Notes under the pieces: model-generated
What the model was told of the DNA's origin: nothing
Databases searched by the model: none
What the model saw: only the letters and a program-made list of their open reading frames with translations
From: Bergeyella sp.
GTDB taxonomy: Bacteria; Bacteroidota; Bacteroidia; Flavobacteriales; Weeksellaceae
Reading direction: 5' to 3'
Length of the DNA: 64,000 bases
NCBI GenBank assembly: GCA_030263285.1
Contig: SZYB01000002.1
Location: 457,791 to 521,790 of the forward strand
Program-made: the position numbers and the translations under genes
Shown here: in pieces, positions 52,906 to 61,047 of the stretch
Numbering within the stretch: the first letter of the stretch is position 1
Layout of the letters: each line of letters opens with the position of its first letter

Positions 52906-53319
52906 TTATTTAACTCTAACAAATTCGTATATATTGTCGCTCCCGAGAAATTGCCTTAAAGTATCTCCTTTTATTTCCGTTTTTATCCCTACGGATAACT
53001 TCTCTTTATTTTCGCCTTCAATTGAATCATTGAAGGTCCTTTTTAAAAACCCTTTTTTATAAGTATAAGTACCTGTTTGAAGAAAGTCTTTGTTAGGATT
53101 TTCTTTTTTATAATACCTGTCTATAAAATTCCCTTGTGAATCATAAATAATCACCCAACTATAACCATTTTCTTGAACTATATTAATCCATTTTCCTATA
53201 ATAGCGGGATTGTCCGTAAATGAATAAACTTTGTTGTCGGTAGGTTTCTTACTGTCATTATCTCTAGAGCAAGAGGATAAGGTTAAAACAGTTAATAATA
53301 ATAAAGCTAGATGTTTCAT
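52906..53319 (-). CDS. Small lipoprotein, prophage cargo, paralogue 1
   Basis: 137 residues. Signal peptide MKHLALLLLTVLTLSSC (Cys17 lipidated). 'YSFTDNPAIIGKWINIVQENGYSW' and 'LQTGTYTYKKGFLKRTFN' are shared with the next gene, 5 bp downstream. Same strand and terminator, so one operon. The divergence between the two copies suggests an old tandem duplication. Confidence 0.75.
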   Translation of the reverse strand: MKHLALLLLTVLTLSSCSRDNDSKKPTDNKVYSFTDNPAIIGKWINIVQENGYSWVIIYDSQGNFIDRYYKKENPNKDFLQTGTYTYKKGFLKRTFNDSIEGENKEKLSVGIKTEIKGDTLRQFLGSDNIYEFVRVK

Positions 53320-53340
53320 AATTTCAAATTTTCGGCGAAG

Positions 53341-53547
53341 TTAGTTAAAATTAAATAAATATCTGATCTGACCCAAAGGATCCTCAGGGTCAAGTGTAAA
53401 ATCAAATTTTTTAAGTCTTTTCATATTAACCTCATCTATTTTCTTTAAAGCGATGTAAAGCAGGCATTCTGTGTACTGTTTTTTACTTATGTTTCCCTCT
53501 CTGTAAGCTTTCTCAAGTTTTTCTTTGAGAAACAACAGTCTCCTCAC
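53341..53547 (-). CDS. Small helical hypothetical protein
   Basis: 68 residues, 'MRRLLFLKEKLEKAYREGNISKKQYTECL...KKIDEVNMKRLKKFDF', an amphipathic helical pair with high Lys/Glu content. No family recognised. It lies 21 bp upstream of the lipoprotein pair on the same strand and may lead that operon. Codon pattern looks real, but length is short. Confidence 0.5.
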   Translation of the reverse strand: MRRLLFLKEKLEKAYREGNISKKQYTECLLYIALKKIDEVNMKRLKKFDFTLDPEDPLGQIRYLFNFN

Positions 53548-53652
53548 TGTTTGTGAGATTGGAGTGAATATTCAGGGAAAAAAAGTAAAATAATAGAGGT
53601 TGATTTTCTCATAATGTTTTAATTTTATGAGGTTAGTTAAATTGAAGAGTTG

Positions 53653-53660
53653 TATTTTTG
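53653..53660 (+). promoter_or_regulatory. -7 box for the Panacea-Doc operon
   Basis: TATTTTTG, an exact TAnnTTTG, 21 nt before the GTG start at 53682. The -33 region is weak. Confidence 0.45.
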
Positions 53661-53681
53661 TAACTTCGCTAAAAACGTAAA

Positions 53682-54167
53682 GTGGAAAAAGTCTTAACCA
53701 TAGCGCAATACATGTACGACAAGGGGTACCACAGTAATTTACAGCTCAACAAGCTGGTTTATTTTTCCTTTGGATTTTTCGGAGCTTACCATAAGAAAAT
53801 GCATCTTTTTGATTCAAAAATTGAAGCTTGGAAATATGGACCCGTGGTACGAGAGGTATATGAAGCTTTTAAAAAAGGAGATTTTGATAAACATCTTTAT
53901 AAAGCGGATTTACCTGATGAAGAGAAAAAAACTATAGATTGGGTACTGGATTTCTATGGAGAAAAGGCGCCTTTTCTTCTGGTGGAACTTACACATCAGA
54001 AGGATACTCCTTGGAGTCGTTTTTATGAGGAGGATATGAATAAAGAAATTCCCAAAGATTTTATCATTTCCTATTATACCGATTTTGTTACTCAAAACGA
54101 AAAAATTATAAAAGCCATGTCCTCCGAATCGTTTGCGTCCGTTATGCAAGAGTTGGCAAAAACCTGA
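53682..54167 (+). CDS. Panacea-domain (DUF4065/SocA-like) antitoxin
   Basis: 161 residues from GTG. 'VLTIAQYMYDKGYHSNLQLNKLVYFSFGFFGAYHKK' and 'KIEAWKYGPVVREVYEAFKK' are the Panacea/DUF4065 hallmarks ('LQKLLYF', 'EAW..GPV'). Panacea proteins are antitoxins that neutralise many unrelated toxins. The stop codon overlaps the start of the doc gene by 1 nt (TGATG), the usual antitoxin-toxin coupling. Confidence 0.88.
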   Translation: MEKVLTIAQYMYDKGYHSNLQLNKLVYFSFGFFGAYHKKMHLFDSKIEAWKYGPVVREVYEAFKKGDFDKHLYKADLPDEEKKTIDWVLDFYGEKAPFLLVELTHQKDTPWSRFYEEDMNKEIPKDFIISYYTDFVTQNEKIIKAMSSESFASVMQELAKT

Positions 54168-54556
54168 TGGAGAATAATCCGATTTCTAAAGAGGCTTTTT
54201 TATTTATAGTGGAAAATACAAGGTCTTTCTACGAGACTCTTGGTGCTGAGTTTATCATGCGTTATACTGAAAGCGAATTGGACGAAGTGTACAACTGTAT
54301 GGAGAGAGTGTACACCTCGGGATATTATGAAGAACCTCACGAAAAATATGCTAACGTAATGTATAACATTTCCAAAGGACATTTTTTATCGAATGGAAAT
54401 AAAAGAATCGCCCTAATGATTACCGCAGCCTATATACTTTACGAGACGGACATCCTTCCGGAGTGGAACCATCTAAAAGATCTCGTATTGGCAGTGACGC
54501 AGGACAAAGTGTCTAAAGAGCAGTTGTGCATAGAATTAAAGAGATATTGTAAATAA
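54167..54556 (+). CDS. Doc-like (Fic fold) toxin
   Basis: 129 residues, the size of Doc. The Fic motif appears as 'HFLSNGNKR' (consensus HxFx-D/E-GNKR); the catalytic His, GN and Arg are kept, but the acidic residue is Asn and the Phe is Leu. Doc phosphorylates and inactivates EF-Tu; larger Fic proteins AMPylate. With the Panacea gene it makes a toxin-antitoxin module. The Asn change may alter chemistry or mark an attenuated toxin. Confidence 0.85.
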   Translation: MENNPISKEAFLFIVENTRSFYETLGAEFIMRYTESELDEVYNCMERVYTSGYYEEPHEKYANVMYNISKGHFLSNGNKRIALMITAAYILYETDILPEWNHLKDLVLAVTQDKVSKEQLCIELKRYCK

Positions 54557-55048
54557 CTATAATTTCTGTAATAATTTTTCGATCGCCTTTTTCTTATTCT
54601 CTCCTTTTAATTTTCCTATATTCTCCCCCATTTTAAGCAAGATGACTTCCAACAAGAGGTGCGTTGCAGCCAAACTTTCCAATACTTGGTCGTCTATGTA
54701 TTTTCTAAACTGCCTGTTTTCACGCAGCAGCGTATCCTTTAAATCCTTATTCTCTTGATGCAGGGCAGTTAGTTTATCTTCTATAGAGAGTCTTTTAAAT
54801 TCTGTGTTTTTTTCTTCAACCTCCGCCCCCTCTTTTTTTATCATTCCTCCCTTACCTGTGAGAAGCCAAATAGGGTTGATATCTAAACAATTTTCTAATA
54901 TTCTATTGATTATACTTTCTCCTAAATCCGCCTTTCTTTTTAATTGAGTGGCAATATAACCGTTGGATAAACTATTTTTTATTTCAAATTGCCTATTATT
55001 AATACCTTTATAATCAATGTATTCAACTATACGTTCTATCGCCTTCAT
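54557..55048 (-). CDS. Phage repressor-like helix-turn-helix protein
   Basis: 163 residues. An N-terminal XRE-like HTH ('GINNRQFEIKNSLSNGYIATQLKRKADLGESIINRILENCLDINPIWLLTGKGGM', about 15-70) is followed by a coiled-coil region (85-160). The phrase 'INPIWLLTGKGGM' is typical of Bacteroidota prophage cI-type repressors, but no S24 peptidase domain is present. It is divergent from the early operon, with a shared 94-bp control region. Confidence 0.85.
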   Translation of the reverse strand: MKAIERIVEYIDYKGINNRQFEIKNSLSNGYIATQLKRKADLGESIINRILENCLDINPIWLLTGKGGMIKKEGAEVEEKNTEFKRLSIEDKLTALHQENKDLKDTLLRENRQFRKYIDDQVLESLAATHLLLEVILLKMGENIGKLKGENKKKAIEKLLQKL

Positions 55049-55078
55049 CTAAGAATATAAAAAATAGTATAAAATCTA

Positions 55079-55110
55079 TTTTGATATTTAAACAATACTC
55101 TATATATTTG
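55079..55110 (+). promoter_or_regulatory. Early rightward promoter of the prophage
   Basis: TTTTG (55079-55083), 19 nt, TATATTTG (55103-55110): both boxes are canonical. It drives the early operon that begins at 55143. Confidence 0.7.
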
Positions 55111-55139
55111 TAAGCATATAAACATACAAAGTTTACAAA
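55107..55139. promoter_or_regulatory. Candidate repressor operator
   Basis: TTTGTAA (55107-55113) and TTACAAA (55133-55139) are inverted repeats 19 bp apart. The left arm overlaps the -7 box, so repressor binding here would block the early promoter. Confidence 0.5.
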
Positions 55140-55142
55140 TAT

Positions 55143-55439
55143 ATGAAAAAAGGGACGCTGACAAATGTGGAGACTGTTGAAGCAGGTAAAATCGTACAGG
55201 TGTTAGGGGGAGAAAGATTGCTTTACAGAGACATCCCTCTGCTGGATGAGTCTCAAATAAACGTGGTTGCGGAAGAGTTTAAGGGTCAAAATTGCGACTG
55301 CATACTTTTCGACAAAGGGGCTTTGTTTGACAGGGTAGCTTATGATTTAGCTTATGCGTGTGTAAACGAGATTAAGTCCAAAGATCCGGAAAGGCTTAAA
55401 GTGGTGATTTTTAATACCCCCGAATTTCCTACCCCATAA
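55143..55439 (+). CDS. Hypothetical early phage protein
   Basis: 98 residues, acidic and soluble, 'MKKGTLTNVETVEAGKIVQVLGGERLLYRDIPLLDESQINVVAEEF'. First gene after the early promoter. No family recognised. Confidence 0.7.
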   Translation: MKKGTLTNVETVEAGKIVQVLGGERLLYRDIPLLDESQINVVAEEFKGQNCDCILFDKGALFDRVAYDLAYACVNEIKSKDPERLKVVIFNTPEFPTP

Positions 55440-55466
55440 TATCAGGAGTTACAAAAAAGAAAGAAA

Positions 55467-55652
55467 ATGAAAACAAGCATACGGGGTTCCCTCAACACCC
55501 TTGAAGTGGATGAGACGATAGAGTTTCCCAAAAAGAAGTATTTACCCTCTTCGGTAAGGTCTTCGGCGGCTAGTCTAAAGATGGATACGGGTAAAGCTTT
55601 TAACGTAAATGCTACTCCCAAAAAGGTAATCAGAGTAACACGTATACAATGA
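55467..55652 (+). CDS. Small hypothetical phage protein
   Basis: 61 residues, basic, 'MKTSIRGSLNTLEVDETIEFPKKKYLPSSVRSSAASLKMDTGKAF'. Its 3' end overlaps the next start by 4 nt (ATGA). The pattern recalls small phage proteins that begin with an 'I..SL..L..G..I.FP..K.....VRS.A..L' module with weak similarity to DNA-binding ends, but I cannot assign function. Confidence 0.65.
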   Translation: MKTSIRGSLNTLEVDETIEFPKKKYLPSSVRSSAASLKMDTGKAFNVNATPKKVIRVTRIQ

Positions 55653-55930
55653 ATTTGGCTCACCTCAAAACAGAAATCATGGAAGCTACCGAACTGGCTG
55701 CACTGGCAGTGCTTCGGTTGCAGAATCCGGCTTTTGATGAGGTAAAACTGAAAGAAGCTTATAAGATAGCGGGGTCAGAGAGATGGTTGAAATACCACAT
55801 CAAACAAGGCAATATCAAGCCGATAAGAAGAGGTAACGCCAAGAATTCCCCTATTTATTTCAGCCGTTTGGAAATTGCGGCGCTTAAAAAAGCCGAGAAC
55901 AATGCAAAAGCAATATTTATTAACCCATAA
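55649..55930 (+). CDS. Hypothetical phage protein, possible excisionase-like HTH
   Basis: 93 residues. 'KLKEAYKIAGSERWLKYHIKQGNIKPIRRGNAKNSPIYFSRLEIAALKKAE' has the layout of a small MerR/excisionase-type winged helix (helix, 'G.I.P.R.G....P..F.R.EI'). Position in the early operon fits a regulator or excisionase. Assignment is tentative. Confidence 0.65.
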   Translation: MNLAHLKTEIMEATELAALAVLRLQNPAFDEVKLKEAYKIAGSERWLKYHIKQGNIKPIRRGNAKNSPIYFSRLEIAALKKAENNAKAIFINP

Positions 55931-55941
55931 AATTTTAAGAC

Positions 55942-56337
55942 ATGGAAATTAAAGTAATAGTCGAGCTGGGTACAAAAACGTTTGATCTTATCAACGGTTT
56001 TAAATTACCTGCAGAGAAGACGGTACCTGTAGTGGCAGAGAAACCCGTGGAAAAAGCAGCAGCGCCTGTGGTAACAGAGAAGCCTAAACGTGTCAGAGCA
56101 AAAGCCGAGGAAATCGACTTTGCTTCTCTGGACGATGATGCCCGATTGGAGGCGATTAAAACGGAAGTAACCCAACACACCAAGAAGGGCAAAAGTGCCG
56201 ACATCAAAGCCTTACTAAACAGCTTTGATGCGGGTAGAGCCTCTGAACTTTCACCTGAGGATTATGAAGGTTTTTACAATGCGGTAAAACGTTACGGTGC
56301 GGGGGAGAGTGTTGAAAGTATTATCAATTTAGCCTGA
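55942..56337 (+). CDS. Hypothetical phage protein with Ala/Pro/Lys/Glu linker
   Basis: 131 residues. A short N-terminal strand segment (1-25) is followed by a low-complexity linker with repeated 'VTEKP/VAEKPV' (about 28-52) and a helical C-terminal half ('KKGKSADIKALLNSFDAGRASELSPEDYEGFYNAVKRY'). The C-terminus resembles helical domains seen near phage recombination proteins. Its TGA overlaps the next ATG (TGATG). Confidence 0.65.
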   Translation: MEIKVIVELGTKTFDLINGFKLPAEKTVPVVAEKPVEKAAAPVVTEKPKRVRAKAEEIDFASLDDDARLEAIKTEVTQHTKKGKSADIKALLNSFDAGRASELSPEDYEGFYNAVKRYGAGESVESIINLA

Positions 56338-57482
56338 TGAGTACACATGCAATTTTAAGCCCTTCCTCGGCTGCACGCTGGTTGGCGTGCAGCCCTTCTG
56401 CACGATTTGAAGAGCAGTACCCGGATGTGGAGAGCATCTACGCTCGGGAGGGCACGCTCGCTCACGAGTTAGCCGCAGTAATACTTGCCCTTAAATCCAA
56501 ACAAGCCGTTAACCCCGATAAGGCGAATGAAGCCTTAAAAGAGTTGGAAGATCAGGTACACGACTTTTACGAGGATTTAGGCAAACCTAGCGAGTGGGAG
56601 ATCATGAGGCAACATGCGGAGGAGTATGCGGATTTTGTTTTGAGCCAGACGGACAAGAGGGGTGCCCTTTACATAGAGAGGAGGTACGATTTGACGGATT
56701 ATGTGCCTCTTGGTTTCGGGACGGCGGATGCCACTTACGAAAGCACAACGCTCTATGTAACCGACTACAAATATGGTGCAGGGGTAAAAGTTTCAGCAGA
56801 GGAGAACAAACAGATGATGTTGTATGCGCTGGGTGCTTTGAAGGCTTTAGGCAGTGCTCCTCGGGTGGTGATGGCTATTTTTCAACCTCGAGTCAATCAT
56901 GTGTCCACTTGGGAGATAAACACCGATGAGCTTTTAAACTGGGCGGAGAACACGCTTAAACCGAGAGCAAAGCAAGCGATGATGGGGGTGGGGGATTTTG
57001 TCGCCGGAGAACATTGCAAATTTTGCAAAGCCCAAACTGTCTGCAAGGCGTTTTACGACAAGTTTGCAGGGATAAAATCCTTGAGAGACCAAAGGGAGAT
57101 GAGTGATGAGGAACTTGCCGAAGTATTGACCTATGGATCTTCTGTGGCCACGTGGGTAAAAAAAGTAGAGGAAGAGACCATACTACGACTATCCAAAGGG
57201 GAAAAGATTGAAGGGTTTAAACTGGTAGCCGGGAGAGGGCGAAGGTCTTTTAAAAACGAGGACAACGTAGTGGACATTTTGCTGGGAGAAGGCTTTGAGA
57301 GCTTTGACATTTTTGATCCTAAACTCAGAAGTTTCACAGAGTTGGAAAAACAGCTTGGCAAGTCAAAGTTTAAAGATTTGCTGGGGGATGAAATAATACA
57401 AATCGAAGGGAAACCTTCACTTGCCCCCGCGGACGACAAGCGTCAAGCCATTGGTATGAGTGCTGCCGATGAGTACAAATAA
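56337..57482 (+). CDS. DUF2800 phage nuclease (PD-(D/E)XK, Cas4-like)
   Basis: 381 residues. 'SSAARWLACSPSARFEEQYPD' opens the family. The catalytic core 'GFGTADATYESTTLYVTDYKYG' gives D...D-x-K, with 'KQMMLYALGAL' as the conserved Gln motif. 'CKFCKAQTVCKAF' is the Fe-S type Cys cluster. Predicted to be a RecB/Cas4-like exonuclease acting in phage replication or recombination with the DUF2815 protein downstream. The end overlaps the next frame. Confidence 0.85.
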   Translation: MSTHAILSPSSAARWLACSPSARFEEQYPDVESIYAREGTLAHELAAVILALKSKQAVNPDKANEALKELEDQVHDFYEDLGKPSEWEIMRQHAEEYADFVLSQTDKRGALYIERRYDLTDYVPLGFGTADATYESTTLYVTDYKYGAGVKVSAEENKQMMLYALGALKALGSAPRVVMAIFQPRVNHVSTWEINTDELLNWAENTLKPRAKQAMMGVGDFVAGEHCKFCKAQTVCKAFYDKFAGIKSLRDQREMSDEELAEVLTYGSSVATWVKKVEEETILRLSKGEKIEGFKLVAGRGRRSFKNEDNVVDILLGEGFESFDIFDPKLRSFTELEKQLGKSKFKDLLGDEIIQIEGKPSLAPADDKRQAIGMSAADEYK

Positions 57483-57498
57483 TCGAAACAGACAAAAA

Positions 57499-57777
57499 AT
57501 GGAAACAAACGAAATAATAGACAATGCCGCAAAGGCTTTAGAAACCCTTGAGTTACAATATTTTATAGGGGTGGTTGACAGGAAATCCGATAAGGTACAT
57601 ATACAAAGCGATCTTAAAGGAGAAGATTTTATGGTTTTGCTGGATGCGGCTTTTCCTGAAAAGAAAGATCTGATCAGTTTGGGTATCTGGTTGGGAAAAT
57701 TAATACACTCCGGAAAAAATAAAAAGGATAAATCGTTAAAACTAGAAAAAAATGAAAAAGACGAACAACCCGCTTAA
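57499..57777 (+). CDS. Hypothetical phage protein
   Basis: 92 residues from METNEIIDNAAKALETLELQYF; an earlier ATG lies inside the DUF2800 gene. 'YFIGVVDRKSDKVHIQSDLKGEDFMVLLDAAF' is followed by a Lys/Glu-rich tail. It overlaps the DUF2815 gene by 26 nt. Function unknown. Confidence 0.65.
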   Translation: METNEIIDNAAKALETLELQYFIGVVDRKSDKVHIQSDLKGEDFMVLLDAAFPEKKDLISLGIWLGKLIHSGKNKKDKSLKLEKNEKDEQPA

Positions 57778-58336
57778 AGTAGTTTTAGGTGCACATCGAT
57801 TGAGTTACGTGCACATAAAAGAACCTTCCAGTTTTGGGGATAGCGAGGACAAAAAGTATGATGTCACTTTTCTGATCGACAAGGACCATCCGGATGTACG
57901 TAAAATTAAAGATGCCATCAATACGGCCTATAGCGCCAACAAGGAAAGTATTTTTAAAGGCACTCCCCTTAAATCGCCAAAGATGTGGAACCCTTTGCGA
58001 GATGGTGAAGAGTGGTTGGAAGATCATCCTGAGGCAGAAGAGTATAAGGGAAAATACTTTTTAAAGGCTTCAAGTAAAAGCCAGCCCGCCGTATTTGACA
58101 GTGACAAGCAGGAAATACTGGACCTTGACGAGGTGTACAGTGGGTGTTACGCCCGAGGGGTAATCGTATGTTACCCTTTTAGCAACAAGGCGAAAGGCTT
58201 TGGGTTTTACCTCAATAGTCTAATGAAGATAAAAGACGGAGAGCGATTGGGGGGCTTTGTTGCGGATGCCGACGACTATGATGAAGGAGAAGAGGAGTAT
58301 AAGACCATTACTGCCACAGAAGAGGATTTACTATAA
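57752..58336 (+). CDS. DUF2815 phage single-stranded DNA-binding protein
   Basis: 194 residues. 'LGAHRLSYVHIKEPSSFGDSEDKKYDVTFLIDKDHPD', 'PLRDGEEWLEDHPEAEEYKGKYFLKASSKSQPAVFD' and 'SGCYARGVIVCYPFSNKAKGFGFYLNSLMKIKDGERLGG' match DUF2815, an OB-fold ssDNA-binding family of phages (T7 gp2.5-like). The C-terminus is highly acidic ('DADDYDEGEEEYKT...EEDLL'), as expected for an SSB that recruits partners. Confidence 0.9.
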   Translation: MKKTNNPLKVVLGAHRLSYVHIKEPSSFGDSEDKKYDVTFLIDKDHPDVRKIKDAINTAYSANKESIFKGTPLKSPKMWNPLRDGEEWLEDHPEAEEYKGKYFLKASSKSQPAVFDSDKQEILDLDEVYSGCYARGVIVCYPFSNKAKGFGFYLNSLMKIKDGERLGGFVADADDYDEGEEEYKTITATEEDLL

Positions 58337-58372
58337 CCTTGACGGCGACTTGAGAGGGTCGCCTTTTTTAGT

Positions 58373-60310
58373 ATGAGACGATTACACATCGACATTGAGA
58401 CTTTTTGTGGGTTAAACCTTTCGGAAGTGGGGGTGTACCGCTACGCCTCCGATCCGTCTTTTAAGATTATTCTTTTTGCCTATGCTTTTGACGATGAAGA
58501 TCCTGTCGTACTGGACTTGTACGAAAACAAAGAACTTCCCCAAGAGCTAAAGAAATCGTTAACCGATGGCAGTGTGCTGAAAATCGCCCACAACGCCAAT
58601 TTTGAGACGGTTTGTATCCAGGCATATTTCAACATGACTTTGGATATACAACAGTGGAGGTGTACGCAGGTCGGTGCGGCTTATCTGGGGTTGCCTTTAG
58701 GGTTGGATACAATAGCCAAAGTACTCAACCTTACCGAGCAAAAGGACGCCAAAGGCAAATCGCTAATTACTTATTTCTCTCTGCCTTGCAAGCCCACGAA
58801 AAAGAACGGAGGACGCACGGTAAACTTGCCGCATCACGACCCTGAAAAATGGCAGTTTTTCAAGGAGTACAATGTGCAAGACGTGCGGACGGAGAGAGAG
58901 ATAGGCAGGTACCTTGCACGTTTCGGACCCTTGCCTTCTTCCGAACTTTTGTACTGGAAACAAGATCAGGAGATCAATGCCCGAGGGGTGTTGGTGGATC
59001 TTGAATTTATAGAGGAGGCGATTAAGGCGAACACGGAGTTTTTGGAAAGGGTGCATGCGGAAATAAAAACCTTCACAGGGGTAGACAACCCCAACAGCTT
59101 AACGCAGCTCAAGAAGTGGTTAGAAGAAGAGCTGGACTCTCCGGTGGAGAGTTTGTCCAAGGAGAGTCTGCAGGAGCTTATAGCGTATGGGTATTTGTCT
59201 CTCAAGGCGAAAAAAGTGCTTAAGTTGAGACAGCTGGGCAGCAAAACCAGTGTGAGCAAATACAAAGCCATGCAGGACCATGCGTGTGCCGATGGGCGCA
59301 TCCGGGGCCTGGTTCAGTTTTATGGAGCCAACCGCACGGGTCGTTTTGCCGGGAGGGGGGTGCAGGTGCAAAACCTCAAACGTACGCCCGAGAAAGGGGC
59401 AGAGACGATGAGAGAGGCGGTACGTAAGGGGTTGACGGATCTGCTCTACGATGATGTACCGGAGGTGGTAAGTTGTTTGGTACGTACGGCGATCATTGCT
59501 CCTGATGGTCGTTCCCTTGTGGTCAGTGATTTCAGTGCCATTGAAGCGCGGGTATTGGCATGGCTGGCGGGAGAAGAGTGGGTATTGGAGGTATTCCGTA
59601 CGCACGGCAAGTTGTATGAAGCCACGGCGTCCAAAATGTTCGGGGTTGCGTTGGAGCAAATTACCAAAGGAAGCGAGCTTCGTCAAAAGGGTAAAGTAGC
59701 GGCTTTGGCTTTAGGATATCAGGGGGCAAGCGGGGCACTCCTCACCATGGGTGCTTTAAAGCAAGGGCTCACGGAGGAAGAGCTTCCCGGCATTGTACGG
59801 TCGTGGAGAAGGGCCAACCCCGCCATCGTAAAGTTTTGGAGGGAATGCGAGTCGGCAGCGAAACATGTGGTAGAGAGGAAAAACTTCCATGTCTTGAGAA
59901 AACCCTACATGGCTTTGGAGTTCCGATACGACAGAGGGTACCTCTTCATTACACTGCCTTCGGGCAGGCGTTTAAGCTATTACGGAGCTCAGGTTACCGG
60001 GGGTAAACTTTCCTATTGGGGTGTCGACCAGACCCGCAAGACGTGGGCAAAAACAGATACGTATGGAGGTTCGTTGGTAGAAAATATCACACAGGCGGTA
60101 GCCAGAGACTGCTTGGTAAACGCCATGTACGCCATGAGAAAGTACGATGTGATCATGCACGTGCATGATGAAGTGGTTTTGGAAGTGAATGACAATAAAG
60201 CAGAGAAAACTTTGAACGATATTAATCACATTATGTCCTCTTCTCCTGAGTGGGCAAAGGATTTACCCCTTTCCGGAGAGGGCTACATATCAAAATACTA
60301 CAAGAAATAA
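58373..60310 (+). CDS. Phage family A DNA polymerase with 3'-5' exonuclease domain
   Basis: 645 residues. The exonuclease domain starts 'LHIDIETFCGLNLSEVGVYRYA' (DxE) and includes 'YNVQDVRTEREI'. Polymerase motif A 'SDFSAIEARVLAWLAG' (about 384), motif B 'KVAALALGYQGASGAL' (about 440) and motif C 'MHVHDEVVLEV' (about 596) are intact. It is the replicative polymerase of the element. Stop overlaps the next start by 1 nt (TAATG). Confidence 0.95.
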   Translation: MRRLHIDIETFCGLNLSEVGVYRYASDPSFKIILFAYAFDDEDPVVLDLYENKELPQELKKSLTDGSVLKIAHNANFETVCIQAYFNMTLDIQQWRCTQVGAAYLGLPLGLDTIAKVLNLTEQKDAKGKSLITYFSLPCKPTKKNGGRTVNLPHHDPEKWQFFKEYNVQDVRTEREIGRYLARFGPLPSSELLYWKQDQEINARGVLVDLEFIEEAIKANTEFLERVHAEIKTFTGVDNPNSLTQLKKWLEEELDSPVESLSKESLQELIAYGYLSLKAKKVLKLRQLGSKTSVSKYKAMQDHACADGRIRGLVQFYGANRTGRFAGRGVQVQNLKRTPEKGAETMREAVRKGLTDLLYDDVPEVVSCLVRTAIIAPDGRSLVVSDFSAIEARVLAWLAGEEWVLEVFRTHGKLYEATASKMFGVALEQITKGSELRQKGKVAALALGYQGASGALLTMGALKQGLTEEELPGIVRSWRRANPAIVKFWRECESAAKHVVERKNFHVLRKPYMALEFRYDRGYLFITLPSGRRLSYYGAQVTGGKLSYWGVDQTRKTWAKTDTYGGSLVENITQAVARDCLVNAMYAMRKYDVIMHVHDEVVLEVNDNKAEKTLNDINHIMSSSPEWAKDLPLSGEGYISKYYKK

Positions 60311-60507
60311 TGAATACAACACAGGTTTTAGGCAGCGTATACACCTTTTTGACTTTTACCGTCACTGCGGTACTGGTGATATTGAAAATTAACGGTCTTA
60401 TAGATTGCTCTTGGTGGTGGGTGTTTTCATCGCTCTGGGGGTCGTTAGTGGCGAGTTTTATTTTGTTCGCTGTTGTTCAATTTTTAATACGGAGAGATGA
60501 AAAATAA
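60310..60507 (+). CDS. Transmembrane Fragile-X-F-like phage peptide
   Basis: 65 residues, two membrane helices (about 7-24 and 35-58). 'VILKINGLIDCSWWWVFSSLWGS' matches the 'VLKLTGVIxWSWWWVLSPLW' core of the small phage Fragile-X-F membrane proteins. Function unknown. Overlaps its neighbours by 1 and 11 nt. Confidence 0.75.
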   Translation: MNTTQVLGSVYTFLTFTVTAVLVILKINGLIDCSWWWVFSSLWGSLVASFILFAVVQFLIRRDEK

Positions 60508-60772
60508 AATTGCACGTTTCTTAAGAAACCTCGCCGATATTTTTAATCCTATACACATAGAGCAGGTGGAGGGTGCACAATATCAATGGGTGGAGGTAAA
60601 GGTAAACCATAAATTGCTCCCTCACGAAATGGAGTACGATCCGCTTATTGAGTATTACAAAAAGCTCATGTTTTCGAACCTTGCCCAAAAGATAGAGAAG
60701 TATGCCGAGTGGGAAAGGGATAAAGAGAATTTAAAGGTTAAACTCATTGTGCAGCAGAAGGTGAATTTATGA
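60497..60772 (+). CDS. Hypothetical phage protein
   Basis: 91 residues, 'KIARFLRNLADIFNPIHIEQVEGAQYQWVEVKVNHKLLPHEMEYDP', a helix, strand, helix pattern. No family recognised. Its stop (TGA) overlaps the start of the PAPS-reductase-like fragment. Confidence 0.65.
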   Translation: MKNKIARFLRNLADIFNPIHIEQVEGAQYQWVEVKVNHKLLPHEMEYDPLIEYYKKLMFSNLAQKIEKYAEWERDKENLKVKLIVQQKVNL

Positions 60773-61037
60773 TAAAATCTAAAAAAACACTGGTAATTTC
60801 CTTTTCGGGGGGTCGGACGTCGGCATACATGACCTATAAGCTTTTATTCGAATATCCTAACCGGTATAATTATATAGTGGTCTTCGCCAACACAGGTAAG
60901 GAAAGAGAAAAAACCTCAGCGCAAAAGATATAGTGCAACTCTCTAAATTACCGGATGAAGAAATAAAAAAAACAGTCAGAGAAGATGACTTAAATCAGGC
61001 CTTGAACGGGTGTTCTGAGAGCTGCGAGTCTTTTTAA
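60769..61037 (+). pseudogene. PAPS reductase-like (PP-loop) gene with large internal deletion
   Basis: The 5' part (60769-60933, 54 codons) begins MIKSKKTLVISFSGGRTSAY, carrying the PP-loop SGGRTS, and breaks after 'VFANTGKEREKT'. The +1 frame then continues 'SAKDIVQLSKLPDEEIKK' and ends 'GCSESCESF' with TAA at 61035-61037. That is the C-terminus of phage phosphoadenosine phosphosulfate reductase-like proteins, whose full length is usually 200 or more residues. The middle, including the usual Cys/zinc region, is gone. The junction is near 60918-60922. Confidence 0.8.
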
Positions 61038-61047
61038 GAATTGAATC

